Assembly (NCBI RefSeq): GCF_025370935.1
Contig: NC_133483.1
Location: 3,597,068 to 3,661,067, forward strand
Origin: Choristoneura fumiferana
Taxonomy: Eukaryota; Arthropoda; Insecta; Lepidoptera; Tortricidae
Direction of reading: 5' to 3'
Length of the DNA stretch: 64,000 nucleotides
Under the pieces are notes generated by a model. That model did not search any database, had not been told where the DNA came from, and was given only the letters and a program-made list of their open reading frames with translations. Each line of letters opens with the position of its first letter. Positions within the stretch are counted from its first letter, which is position 1. Shown piece by piece: positions 42,597 to 54,097 of the stretch. Both the position numbers and the translations under genes were made by a program.

Positions 42597-44300
42597 GTTA
42601 GATTAACGTGACCTGACGTGACGGGCGATACTTTTTGGCACGGCGTGACATCACGGGCCACTCCTGAACTTTGACGCGTTTCATCTTTGTCATTTTTTGT
42701 TTGATTGACATAAGAAAAAAAAAACGTGTTCAATATTTTGTGGTAATTTAACTCAAGGATATATTGCTATGTATTATAATAAGGAAGTGTAAGTGTAGTT
42801 CTAGGGAATTAAGATTATATCAGTGTTAGTGAATAGTTTAAAACTGGAATGATCTAGACTTACATAAAATAATTTTTACTTTCTTTTACACATTAGGTAC
42901 CCTTATAATTATAAATCGAAGTTAATTGTGATTTAGAGCTCGACTTAAAAAGGAATGATATAATAGTTAAGCGTGAATCGTGTAATGATTATTCGATGGT
43001 ATATCGGCTAGGTGTATTGAATTCGTTAAAATACTAAATACCTTACCTACCCCCTTTATCTATAAACGTAAGGCACTCGTCCCACCGCCGACGATAATCG
43101 AGAAGCGAATAGAGCTAGAAACTATAAAAGAGTTGGTGAGTAGCGAGAAGCGAGTGCGTAGTTCCTATAGTTTTATCGCTGGGCTATTTATAAGCGAGAG
43201 GTGGTATTTTTTTTTTGACATTCATAAGTGCTTGTTATAGCCTAAATTGAATAAATATATTTTGTTTTTGACTTTGAGAGGAGCGCGACGGGCGATCACT
43301 CGCACTGTAGATTAAAATGACGGCTGTTTGTTCTCTCGGCTTGAGTTCTGATTGCCAAGCGAGCATCACAACACAACAGACTATGTGTGTTTCTTTTACT
43401 GACACGAGGTCTATATTTATTGTTCGTTTATTGAGCAAGAAAATAGTTCATATGCTAGCTAATCGTTTCCTCGCCGGCAGTAAGACAAGTGCCTTAAGAT
43501 TAATTTGTCGGTATCATTTTCACTACATTTAATTTTGAAAGGCAACGAATTTTAGCCAAATTAATTTATATTTTTTATGAACAAGGGGTTTAGTTAAGTG
43601 CGTATTATGTGTTTGTGTTCTTATGAATCGAAAATTACTTAATATAATAAAAAATCTATAATATGACTAGATTTTAGTGTATACAATGACGCATAGTTTG
43701 TATACTTAATAAATACTCGTAGTATTTGTAGACATGTTATTAATAAACGTAAGGTCTGCTTTGGTACCTTAGGGATTTCAATGTTAGACAGAGACAAAAC
43801 ATACAGAGAAAAGAAAAGAAAGCATGTCATTAATTTTGAAGTCACAAAAAGCGACAAAAACCGTGTCAGATTCACGATCAAAATAATTTAACAATGTTTA
43901 GAGACATTTCATTATCAGGCTTACCCCTGTGACAGATACCGATAATGCTGTTTCTGTTTAGCACGTTTGATTAAACAGAGACGGCATCACGTGCAATAAC
44001 AGGAATTTAACAGAGAATGGTGATATAGGCCCATATTCTCAAATAACCAGTCATTTATTTTTCAGGTTATTTGCTCTTCGCCACACACAGAAATAGAATC
44101 ACCTTCCGAAACTCATAATACCTTTAAAAAATGACGTTCATAGCTAAATCACAATCACAAGATCGTCTTAAGCCCGGTTTAGATCTGCAAGAAAAATCGT
44201 GCAAGTTGAATTACATTGCGAGACCGTAAGGCCAACGAGTTTCTAGTGGTCAATCGAGTGCCGCAATATAATTGCAAAATTGTTTTTTTACATGTCTAAA
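42597..44300. other. Intergenic downstream of Rap1GDS1
   Basis: AT-rich with a SINE 3' remnant at about 43205-43278 (TTGACATTCATAAGTGC, GCCTAAATTGAATAAA). A minus-strand AATAAA at 44054-44059, 249 nt past the stop, is a plausible Rap1GDS1 poly(A) signal. No other gene seen. Confidence 0.55.
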
Positions 44301-44307
44301 CTGAGCT

Positions 44308-45018
44308 TTACTCCGTCTTATCAGATACAACTTCGATAACAGCTAAAACGCAGCTTTTCAAATCATCATTGAGATCGCTCCTTGTTTCCATTAGTTTCCG
44401 TAGTGAGTCCTGCACTTTAGAATCTTTATAATCCAACGCCAGCTGGTTCACTTTGGACGTTACGTCAAGGAAAGCCAGTAGGTTTTCGACGACTTCTATA
44501 GGCATTTTCGCGCAGTTGGTCTCAACAAGAACTGATACGTGCTTACCGATTTCTGACTTCAAGAGGTGGGCGATTAATTTTTTTTCGTAGTCGAAATCTG
44601 GGCCGGCCGGTTTGTCTTTGAGCGAGTGTATGGCGAGCAGAGTGAGAGCGAGGATAGCTTCGTTCTGCATGACGGAGTGGGATGCCACTAGCATGTTCAC
44701 GAGGCTCGATACGCAGCCGTCGACCTGTAAAATAGAAAATATTGTAAGGCTACATTCTGACTTGACGGTACGGTATCAGTGCAGTAAAGTACAGTCAGCA
44801 GCAGAAGTGGATGAGCGGTTACGATGCTCAAAATGAAACACACGACTCTACGGCCAAGGTAATAAGGGTGTTTAGATCATTCTGAGCACAATAACTGCTC
44901 ATCTACTTCTGCTGCTGACTGTACGCTCAGTAATTGTTTTATCGATTCGTTACCGGCCAACTATATTTGAATGCATACTTGTTGCAGATAGAGCACCCAC
45001 AGCGCTTGCTCCCCGCGG

Positions 45019-45054
<36 letters not shown>

Positions 45055-48000
45055 GCAGATAGTGTCGCCACAGCGCGGGCTCCCTCGCCAGCTGCTTGAC
45101 GCTCCAGGCGAGCAGGCGCGGCGCCTCCCCCGCGGCGCCCGCGTGCCCGGCGGCGCCCCAGGGCGCCACGGCCGCACACACACACACCTGCAGATAGTGT
45201 CGCCACAGCGCGGGCTCCCTCGCCAGCTGCTTGACGCTCCAGGCGAGCAGGCGCGGCGCCTCCCCCGCGGCGCCCGCGTGCCCGGCGGCGCCCCAGGGCG
45301 CCACGGCCGCACACACACACACCTGCAGATAGTGTCGCCACAGCGCGGGCTCCCTCGCCAGCTGCTTGACGCTCCAGGCGAGCAGGCGCGGCGCCTCCCC
45401 CGCGGCGCCCGCGTGCCCGGCGGCGCCCCAGCGCGCCACGGCCGCCAGCGCCGCCGCGTCCGCCGCTAGCACTCGCGCCACGCATTCTGTACACCAAACG
45501 TGCTTTTAAACTACCGTTTTGACGTGATCGGCTACTAAGAGGTCATCCATCAATTACTCATCCACAAATAATAGTTTTGGCATGATTAAGTTTTTAACCG
45601 ACTAAAAAAAAAGGAGGAGATTATCAATTCGATTGTATTTTTTTATTAATTTACTTCTTAGTAACCCCTGTTTAAAATTCATTTATTTAAGTTGCACTTT
45701 TTACATTTAGTCACTGACTTATTTATGTGTCCCAAATTTCAACTCACATCGGTCCAGTAGTGTCAAAAACAGACACACGAGTGATCCTTTACAGGTGGAT
45801 TTTCCCTTTTCAATTACAGTACCCTGCAAAACCCCAAAAACTGTAGTACTGCACTTTTCACATATTTTCCTACAGTCCACTTCCCCTTTCTCGCACTCAT
45901 TATAACAGCCGAAAATCTCGGAATTTCTGTTTTGTACACTTACCCTGTCCATCGACCAGCATCCTCAGAGCAGCCAGCAGTTTATACGCCACCTGGTGAT
46001 CCTCGACAGCTGGCAACGCCGCGAGAAGTGCGGGCGCGGCGCGGCCGCTGCGCGCCGCCGCTTGCTTGTTTGCCACCGGCACGATCAGGTTACGGAGAGC
46101 TGATAACGCCGCGTGCTGGATTTTGGTCGAGGTTGAGATGTCACCGGACTCTTTCTTCAGTTGGAGGGCTAGCTTGTGGTGGTGCTCGAATATGTCTGGC
46201 GGGTTACAAGGACAGGTTCTGATGAGAGCTGATGAGGGCTTTAATTCGCGGTCGAGCCGGTTGGGTATTGGGGTTATGACGCTTGAGTTGTTTGTAGAGT
46301 TGGGCCGTTGATTACGAGACAGAAGCTGCGGCTCCGCTGATGCGGAGACGTTCACTGTTATTCAAATGCATCTTTGAACGCCACAATGAACAACACTGAA
46401 ATCTGTATTCACAGGTTGCCCGCAACTTTCAGCGATGTCGTCGACAATAATGGGAAGCCTAAATTAAGATTGTGTTTTTTGGAATCTTTTTGTATTTTTT
46501 ATTTCAATTCCATTTTTTTTTGGTTTCGATTCCCAGTGCTGGTCTTATTTTTCTGGTTTTTCTGTGCATCTATATTTCAGTTTGTATTTTCAATGGGAAG
46601 CCTGCCGACGCTAGATCTTCCTATTCCTAATCATGATCGCCACACAAGAACTTTTCTGCCACACACAACGGTTATGTTCTACAAGGGAAAAGGGCGTCGA
46701 AGAGCGTGGGAAAAGTATGTACAGTCGAGAGCTTTTGAAGCAAATGTAAACTTCCTTCAACGTGCCAAAAAATAAAGGCTACCTTTTTTCAATGTCTCCA
46801 CTAGACGACGCCCTTGAACTTAAACATTCTTCGAGCTATGTTCAGGGCCGGATTAACCATAAGGCAGAATAGGCACTACTGCACTACACGCGCGTACTGA
46901 AGAAATTTAAAATGTTTTATAAAATGAAAATTCAATCGTAAAATATTTATCCTTTCGACACATGCTGTCAGTTCATTTGATTGAACTTGAAAAGAATTGA
47001 TGATTTTCCTGACCTTACTGATTGAAAAAGAAAAAATTAAACTTTAGACGCTTTTGTTTCCCTTGGCAAAAACAAAAAAGTTGAAGTTGAAGAGTTGATG
47101 ATTTTCCAATGACTGAAAAGGGGCCCTGAGAATTTGCATTGCCTAGGAGCCCCAACATGGTTAATTCGGCCCTGGCTATGTTGGAGGCTTTAAAAAATAT
47201 ACCTCGTCAGGCGCGGCGCACTCCGCGATATAGGTAAGATTCCGTAAGTATCAAAACACCCCACGCCGGCGTGGGTTAACTCACTAGGGTTATGAGCACC
47301 ACCCGGCATGCACGCTCGCAGTCTCTCGCTCGAACTAGTCGCGTCGCGTAACGCTACGTGTAGCTGTGTGATTTTCGTGAAACTGGTTCACGATGAGTGC
47401 AAAAAATATTGCATTCATATTTATTTTGAACATGAAACTACCGTGAGATTCACTCATATTAAATATAATGACCCGGATAACTCACGTCTTAAATCGAGTT
47501 TAGCTTGACAGGTTTGGGGTTTAAGACGTGAGTTATCCGGGTCATTACATATTTATTTTATTTATATATTCATATTCTGTACATAACATTACACTAACTA
47601 ACCCAATTCTGTTCGAAACCATATTAAGTGCGAGTGCGACAAAAGATCAGATAGGTACCTAATTCGCGATTTACCAATGCCCACTGCGGGCGTACAAAAC
47701 CTTTGAGGCAGCCGACGACGCATTCGGCACGCGACCTTGTACAATTATGCATTTTGTGACCGTCAGAGATCGTAGGCGCGTCAATTTAAAAATGCTAGAA
47801 AACTAAGTATTTGTCCGAATTTACTCTTAAGTTATATGTGAGTATTATTTTTTTATTGGCTTACAACCCTATCCTAAACCAAAACGTTGGTGCTTTATAA
47901 TAACGACCTTCGCGCACCGCACTAGAGTTCAATGTTGCTTGATGGTGCGCGGTGATTTTGCTAATAAAAATTACGTAGGCATATAAAATGGCGGCTTTCG

Positions 48001-51000
48001 TCAACATCAAAAGAGAGAACCTTCTGTACTTGTACTATTACTTATTCTGTGACCTCGTTGAGTTTCTTGCCGGATTCTTCTCAACAGAGGTTTTTCCCAA
48101 CCGGTGGTAGATTTTTTTGACATTCATCAGTGTTTGTTATAGCCTAAATTGAATAAAAATATTTTGACTTTGACTTTTGACTTTGCTATTAACACTTACC
48201 GAGGAGTTTGTCGAAGATTTTCGCCTCCATCATTCGAGTGCAGTAATCGTCTTGCCTCGCGAAGTTGCCGACGGCCAGCACGCCCGTGCTCAGGAGGTGC
48301 GGGTTGGGCGACTCCAGCCAACGCACTGTCGTCTGGTACACCGCGCCATTGCCGTTATCGTACAGGTTGTGCATCGCATCATCTGACAACAAATTGTTCA
48401 CTATCAAACTTGGAAATCTCTTTAAATTAAAAAACAGAATAGAAAAAGCAGGAGTTTTCCATCATCTCCTCATTGGCGGGGCTCACCCGCCGTTTCCGGT
48501 GTGTTACGAAAATCGAATAATAATAACGTCCGTCACCTAAAAAACCCAATCACCACTGCCGTGTCTGGCGTGTGGTCGCAGAATTAAGGAGCGGCCACAC
48601 CGCTGCTTAAAAAACGGTGACGGTACGGAATCGCAGTGACGCATCGTATGCGCACCGTTTTTATCGCATGCCCTCCACACCGCTGCTTAAAATACACAGA
48701 CGGTGCGGAATCGCAGTCACGTCCGTTAACGTCACGACTTTTGGTAGAGAACAGAGCATGCGGTAAAGTCCTGACGTTTACGGCACGGCACTGCGATTCC
48801 GCCCCGTTAGCGTATTTTAAGCAGCTGAGTGTGAAAGCATGCAAAAAAGAGGTGCGCATACGATGCGTCACTGCGATTCCGTACCGCCACCGTTTTTTAA
48901 GCAGCGGTGTGGCCGCTCCTTTACAATTAATTTGTTTCGTAAACATTATCCTTAGATTTTCGAAGGACACGGGAAAAGGCGATTGAATTAAATACTCCTG
49001 AGCCACACCATAAATACCGAAAAACTCAGAGGCACACTCCAGGCTCGAACCCATAACCCCTTTGCTTCAGAGACCTAACACCATAAGATAATAAGACAAA
49101 AATACGCCGTAAGAAACTAGACTTGAACCTGTTTTTTTTTTATAATTCTTAATCTTGCAATCAGTCCCTAGACTATAAGCAGATGGGTTGAAGTGAGGTT
49201 GGCTTGTCGCGGAGGATCCCCATCGGGAGTCTCTTCTCTTTTAACATCAACGCTTCAGCTGTCTGTGCCGTTTGCTAGATATAGCAGATCTTTTAAAACG
49301 CTTTTTATGAGCTGGCTTGGCTAAACTGGTAGCAAGACGATTTGGATGCCTTTCTACTCTTTGTTTGTAGCGGTTAGCAACTGAGGTTATTTTATCCTTC
49401 ACTGTGTTCATTTTCAGTTGCTCGTGAACCTCCGAGATTTTGATGAACCATGGTGCATTTGAGATGCTTTAAAGGTGGCAGCAGAGCCCCAGAGTTGTAT
49501 GCCGTAAGTCCATAACGGCTTTAAGATGGTCTTATGCACTAGTAATTTATTATCCATGCTGAGTACAGAGTTTCTCCCCAGGAGCCACTGCATGACTTGA
49601 ACCTGAAGCACAATTACAGTGCATCCAGATTCTAATGCAAAATAAAATTCAGATAGCGCCTTTTGAGTCGCAGAAGCGATGTAGATCCTCTTACCTTGAT
49701 CAAGAGCTAGAGCCCATGCTGATTTCATAAATTGATGTAGTAACGGATGGTATGTGTCTCTTGGATAAACCTTATGGTGCTGAGCTAATGCAATTAGCCA
49801 GGGAGAAGTGTTTTGCAAAGTTTCAGGAAATGTTCAATATTGAGTCCATGCCTAAGACCATTTGGTACGGCACCATAGAGTTCAAAATACCCTGGTTTGA
49901 TAATTCCAGCCTCCCCAGGGATATTCTTGTGTGGGCTTTTCGTGTGCGGTCCGGTCACATTCTACTAAACTGTTTTTTGAATTTGATGAGAGTTGTACAA
50001 TCACCTTTGTGTATAGGTTGTAATAAGACTGAAGACCTTAATTCATTTTCTTTTGGAATGTGATCAGAATAAGGACAGAGACGAGACGAGAGAGGTATTT
50101 GGATGGTATGGGCTTGTTCAATGGAGGTGTAAATGTAATTTTAAGTCGCCCGCTTTCAGAAGAAGCAATGCTGATTTACAGGTTCATTAGACAGGCCTTT
50201 GCATCCAGAGACGTAATGAGGCTTTCATAGTCACATTTAGTGTAAAATACTAGATAAAAAAAAATTGGTGTAAGTAGTTAAAATAATTATTATGCAATGC
50301 ACGTCCTCACCGCCCGTCAGCACGATGATGATCAGATCGCAGGCCTGCTTGATGAGGGCTTCCACGTCTGCGTCGTCGGCCCGCAGCGCGCGCGCCGCCT
50401 GCCGCCGCACCAGCTGCTCCAGCCGGCAGCACATCAGCTCCACACCCTCGAGCTTAGCTAGCAGGCTCTTAACTGACTCTGGGAACATTTTTATAACAGT
50501 GTTAATTAACAATGGAAAAAAATATTGTCTGTGTGTCGTCTATAACAGAAGTTATTTGTTTTAGGTCTCCTGTCTTCCTCGCCCAAGATCAAAATTTCAT
50601 AAACCGAACAGTCTCCTCAGTAATTAATGTGTCTGTCGATATTGGCCAAATATGTCTTGCTAAAATAGTTAGACTGAAATACTTAATTTAAAAAACAGGC
50701 TTTTTTTTCTTTAACAGATTTTTTTTAGTTCCCACATATTTTATTTTATTAGTTTTGACTCCTCTTCCCCATTCTGTACAATGGGAACCATCAGATATTA
50801 CTGAGTGGCCAAGGTTGTCAAAAATATTGGAACATGGACCCTATTATTAAGGTATTAGAGTTCATGTATCAATATTTTTAATCACCTAGGCCGCTCCGCA
50901 ATATGTGATGGCGACTGTAAGCAAAAGTAAGCATAGTTCTAAATCCATGCTTAAAGTAAGCAATGGTATATTTTTTTAAGCACTCTGTATTTTAGGTACA

Positions 51001-52385
51001 TTTAATAGTATTACTCTTTAAGTCGACTATGGATAGTCCATAAGTGCAATTTTCATCAAAATCTTTTAAAAAAACATAAAGAAAATATTTTCTTTTATTG
51101 GCATATTGAATAGGTAGGTAACTTAACTACTGTATATTTACACAGGCATCAACCTAAGAAAAATTGCTGGCACATTTAATTTATTGATAAATATGTTGTG
51201 TGTGTGCTAAATTTCGCTCAAAGAACAAAATTATTTCTTAAAAGTATAGGTAACAAGAAATGGGAAAACAAAAAGGGGAAGACCACAAGGAAGGTGGGAT
51301 GACGATATCAGACAGGTCGCAGGAATATCATGGAATAGAGCGGCTATAGAAAGACGAGAATGGAGAAGATTGGACGAGGAGGCCTTTGCCACCTCACAAA
51401 CGGACATGCAAAAAATAAGCAAACAAGAAGTCTATGAATAAAAGAGAAGGAAAGAAGTGATGAAATACATTTATACATTCTTGTAATGTTACATGCTGTC
51501 CGATTAAAGGCTTATAATAATAATAGGTAACTAAGCTTACCATGTTCAGCCTGCGCATGCAAATGCTCAAGGCATAGTTCCGAAATCTCAATGTTGGTGG
51601 TCTCTTGTAAAACATTCAGAACTGCTCTGTTGACCTCAGGCTCAAACAGAACCTCTGGTGTGTTGTCACTGATGACACTCAGAACCAATAAAGCTGTCGA
51701 CACAAAGTCATCATTCATGTCATCGCTGTCAAGCTCTGTAACCAAGATCCTTCGGATCAGCTCAATCACTCCACTCTCTACTAGAGACTCAGAGAACTGT
51801 TGCCCACCAATACCATAATTCAAAATAGTTTTAGTCGTAAATATTTTTATTTCATTCAAAGCTGCTGTGTTGTCATCCAAACTTGTTTTTAATAGATTTG
51901 TGAGTAGAATTACACCTTCTTGGTCATGAAGCAGCTTTCTTGACGTGTCGCAGTCACAACACAAGTTGCCAAGCGCCCTGCAGCAATGCTTAACTAGCTC
52001 TGTTCTATCCAGGGTTACTTCTTTGCGAAGAATGCTTAGGATTGCCTCTATTACCTCTTTTTTGGCGAATGTCTCTCGTTTGTCCTCGCATTTTGCTAAC
52101 TCGGCTATCGCTTGCACCGCAAGTGTTACAATTTCATGGTCACTGTTGTTCAATAACGCCGTGAGACAGTTTGAAACATCATATTTGTAGTCTTTCCCTA
52201 CTTTAATAATGTCGTTCAATTTCGCTTTTAAATCATTCGCATTCGTAATATTTTGAATTACCAGGGTTTCCAGAGAGTTAGATTTCTTTGCAGAAGGGCC
52301 TGGAAACACAGGAAAACCACGTTTTATTGTATTAAAAGACAAAACATCACTAAGATTTCATCAGTGATTAAAACATACCGTCCAT
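44308..52385 (-). CDS. Rap1GDS1: Rap1 GTPase-GDP dissociation stimulator 1 (SmgGDS / vimar)
   Basis: Seven coding exons, minus strand: 52379-52385, 51541-52299, 50311-50478, 48200-48382, 45944-46195, 45323-45486, 44308-44724. All introns are GT-AG and phases agree, giving 649 aa (vertebrate SmgGDS is about 607). SmgGDS is an all-armadillo protein that binds prenylated or newly made small GTPases (Rap1, Rho) and acts as chaperone or exchange factor; the fly orthologue vimar also affects mitochondria. Recognisable family stretches are GVLAVGNFARQDDYC, KIQHAALSALRNLIVPV, KLLAALRMLVDGQ and MLVASHSVMQNEAILALTLL. The first coding exon is only 7 nt (ATG GAC G), predicted from donor GTATGTT and acceptor TTTCCAG. 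Exon 6 lies in a 135-bp tandem triplication that repeats the splice donor in frame, so extra 45-residue units are possible. Introns hold many transposons. Head-to-head with pontin. Confidence 0.9.
45022..45052. repeat. (CA)n microsatellite at the Rap1GDS1 splice donor
   Basis: Uninterrupted CA run; on the transcript it is a GU run directly behind the last CAG of the repeat array. Confidence 0.95.
45053..45445. repeat. 135-bp tandem triplication of Rap1GDS1 exon 6 and its donor
   Basis: Units start at 45053, 45188 and 45323 with CTGCAGATAGTGTCGCC. On the minus strand each unit encodes AAVAPWGAAGHAGAAGEAP (VARWG in the upstream unit), RLLAWSVKQL and LWRHYLQ, followed by CAG|GTGTGTG. The period is 45 codons, so the frame is kept across units. 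The two downstream units share the R-to-P change, so they came from one another. A decayed partial unit may lie at 44983-45015 (CGCTGTGG, CTCTATCTGCAA). Confidence 0.95.
46385..46445 (-). pseudogene. RTE-like LINE remnant, antisense, in Rap1GDS1 intron
   Basis: GGTTGCCCGCAACTTTCAGCG matches, reversed, the RVAGKRW coding part of the element at 39955. Confidence 0.55.
46461..46591 (+). mobile_element. SINE (tRNA-related family, head partly lost) with 12-bp target duplication
   Basis: GGTTTCGATTCCCAGTGC box B, CTGGTTTTTCTGTGCATC and TTTGTATTTTC are family words. Flanked by AATGGGAAGCCT on both sides (46449-46460 and 46592-46603), as expected for LINE-driven insertion. Confidence 0.85.
46843..47174. 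mobile_element. hAT-type non-autonomous element
   Basis: CAGGGCCGGATTAACC at the left, GGTTAATTCGGCCCTG at the right, exact 8-bp target duplication GCTATGTT (46835-46842 and 47175-47182). 332 bp without an ORF of note. Confidence 0.9.
47466..47547. repeat. Perfect hairpin (TAATGACCCGGATAACTCACG)
   Basis: TAATGACCCGGATAACTCAC plus GTCTTAAA is mirrored at 47520-47547. Related words (GACGTGAGTTATCCGG) occur at 1690 and 28194. Confidence 0.8.
48025..48183 (+). mobile_element. SINE tail ending in TTTGAC repeats
   Basis: ACTTGTACTATTACTTATTC, GTTGAGTTTCTTGCCGG, GCCTAAATTGAATAAA and a (TTTGAC)n tail, ending 10-20 nt from the Rap1GDS1 exon 4 donor. Confidence 0.7.
48587..48920. mobile_element. PIF/Harbinger-like MITE
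   Basis: AGGAGCGGCCACACCGCTGC to GCAGCGGTGTGGCCGCTCCT with TTA on both sides (48584-48586, 48921-48923). Arms of about 70 bp and further inner inverted repeats (TGCGGAATCGCAGT). Apparent ORFs here are palindrome artefacts. Confidence 0.75.
49414..49818 (-). pseudogene. Jockey-like LINE reverse transcriptase, C-terminal piece
   Basis: MQWLLGRNSVLSMDNKLLVH, then KTILKPLWTYGIQLWGSA, is the characteristic end of jockey-clade RT. Sits in intron 3 of Rap1GDS1. Confidence 0.75.
49752..50230 (+). pseudogene. LINE C-terminal fragment, opposite orientation
   Basis: PRDILVWAFRVRSGHILLN and SPLCIGCNKTEDL resemble the zinc-bearing tail after RNase H in several non-LTR elements. Later frames are broken. 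Clade uncertain. Confidence 0.5.
51236..51510 (+). pseudogene. LINE 3' end in Rap1GDS1 intron 2
   Basis: KKGRPQGRWDDDIRQVAG, RREWRRLDEEAFA and a TAATAATAATA tail: end of an RT ORF plus a short 3' tail, close to the exon 2 donor at 51540. Confidence 0.7.
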
Positions 52386-52983
52386 CGTGAAAAATTAATG
52401 AAGGAGATAATGTAGAGATTTGAATATTTACTGAAGAAAGAGAGGTGTCATTTTTAAAGTTAACAAAACGTTATTGAAATGTGAAGAAAACGTAAAAGTG
52501 TAAAAATTAATTCCGACCGAAAGCGATTAGCGCTTTTTGGATTTGGATTAGCCTTTTGTCAAAAAAAATCAAAATGTCAAATCGCTTATGGAAAGGTTAC
52601 TTGAGCTACTAATAAAAACGTGCTAAAATACAAAAATATAATAAATCAATCGTGACCTTTTGACTGTGTAAAATTAGATGTAAAATTTCATAGTTAATCA
52701 GTTCATTAGTTCATGCGTAAAAGTGGTACAAACAAACAAACTTGCAATAATTAGGAATGAGTTAGAATATTTGGCTTAAAGGTCTCGTTACGTTACCAAT
52801 GCTGAAAAAAAATAAGATATTTTTTTTTTGTGGGATTTGACGTTTTGAATTGACTAATGTTGCCAATTTATTCTCTTCTAATAACTTCTTAACTTTTTCT
52901 ACTCGTTTAGCCACAAGACTACATCTCTGAAGTTATCACACAGTACAAACATATTGGTAGCGAGCAGTGGGCATTAATTAAGC

Positions 52984-53390
52984 TGCTGATGAGAGTCCGA
53001 CTTGCACTCGGCCGTTTTTAGAGTTCCGGAGCCAAAATGGCAAAAACGGAACCCTTGTAGTTTCGCCATGTCTGTCTGTCTGTCTGTCCGTCCGTCCACG
53101 GCTTTGCTCAGGGACTAACAATGCTAGAAAGCTGTAATTTTGCACGGATATATATGTAAACTATGCCGACAAAATGATACAATAAAAAATAAATTTTTAG
53201 GGTACCTCCCATAGACGTAAAGTGGGGTGTTTTTTTTTCATCCAACCCTATAGTGTGGAGTATTGTTGGATAGGTTTTTTAAAACCATTAGGGGTTTGCT
53301 AAGACGATTTTTCGATTCAGTGATTTGTTTGCGAAATATTCAACTTTAAAGTGCAAATTTTCATTAAAGTGCGAAGCCGGGGCGGGTCGC
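52984..53390 (-). mobile_element. Retroelement tail between Rap1GDS1 and pontin
   Basis: Reverse orientation of the family at 6817: GAGTCCGACTTGCACTCGGCC, GTCTGTCTGTCTGTCC and TTTTGCACGGATATATATG. A relative of its distal part lies at 63185-63400. Confidence 0.65.
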
Positions 53391-53399
53391 TAGTTATTT

Positions 53400-54097
53400 A
53401 ATATTTTTTCTCAGGGTCGCTAGTCGTTACGTGTAATTTTAGTGAATCCCAGCTGATAAGGTTGAAGACGTCAAATATTGCTTGCATTTTAATCATACCA
53501 AATCTATACAAACGCAAACAAAACATATGCATAAAGGAATACTTACCTAATTTAATACCTTTAATATATTATAAGGATAATTTAACCCAATAAGTTAATT
53601 TAGTCTGAATCAAGACAAAAAAATTATATGCAGGATTAAAATGAATGATTTCAATTGGAGTATATTTACGAATAGATTTTTTTTTCTGAGAATGTGAATA
53701 CTTATAAAAATAGTAGTCATTTTGTTCTTTCTGCCCATATAAAATTTATTAATTTTACAATGAAAATATTCTATTTTGGACGATATTTAGGATGGTAAAT
53801 TTTTCTCCTTGATGTATTTTAAATTAGTAAAATACTAATTAGTATAATACTAATCTTCAAAAGTAGGGACGAGTGAAAGAAAAAAGGGGTGGCTTTTGCC
53901 GTTTGCCATTTGTAGTCAATGACAGTAGTAAGTAAATATCTCACATTGATTTTGTTTTAGCCGTAAAACTTAATATCGCGCTGGCAATACCAAGCTTTGC
54001 ATTTGTCAAAAAAAAAGCGTTTGTCTTCGAGCTGAACGCTTCTCGGTATCGCTTGTGGATTTAGCAATATAGTTGTTATTAACTACGAAGCTTGAAA
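53400..54097. other. Pontin 5' region
   Basis: AT-rich, no ORF. It contains the pontin promoter and 5' UTR, but no clear TATA box or other element could be assigned. Confidence 0.4.

Noticed and set aside
44950..45497. Large ORFs in other frames and on the plus strand over the triplication
   Set aside because: They repeat every 135 bp only because the DNA does; just one frame continues Rap1GDS1 homology on both sides.
48584..49054. ORFs of 156 and 116 aa on opposite strands
   Set aside because: Both are read from the arms of a palindromic MITE and contain each other's repeated words.
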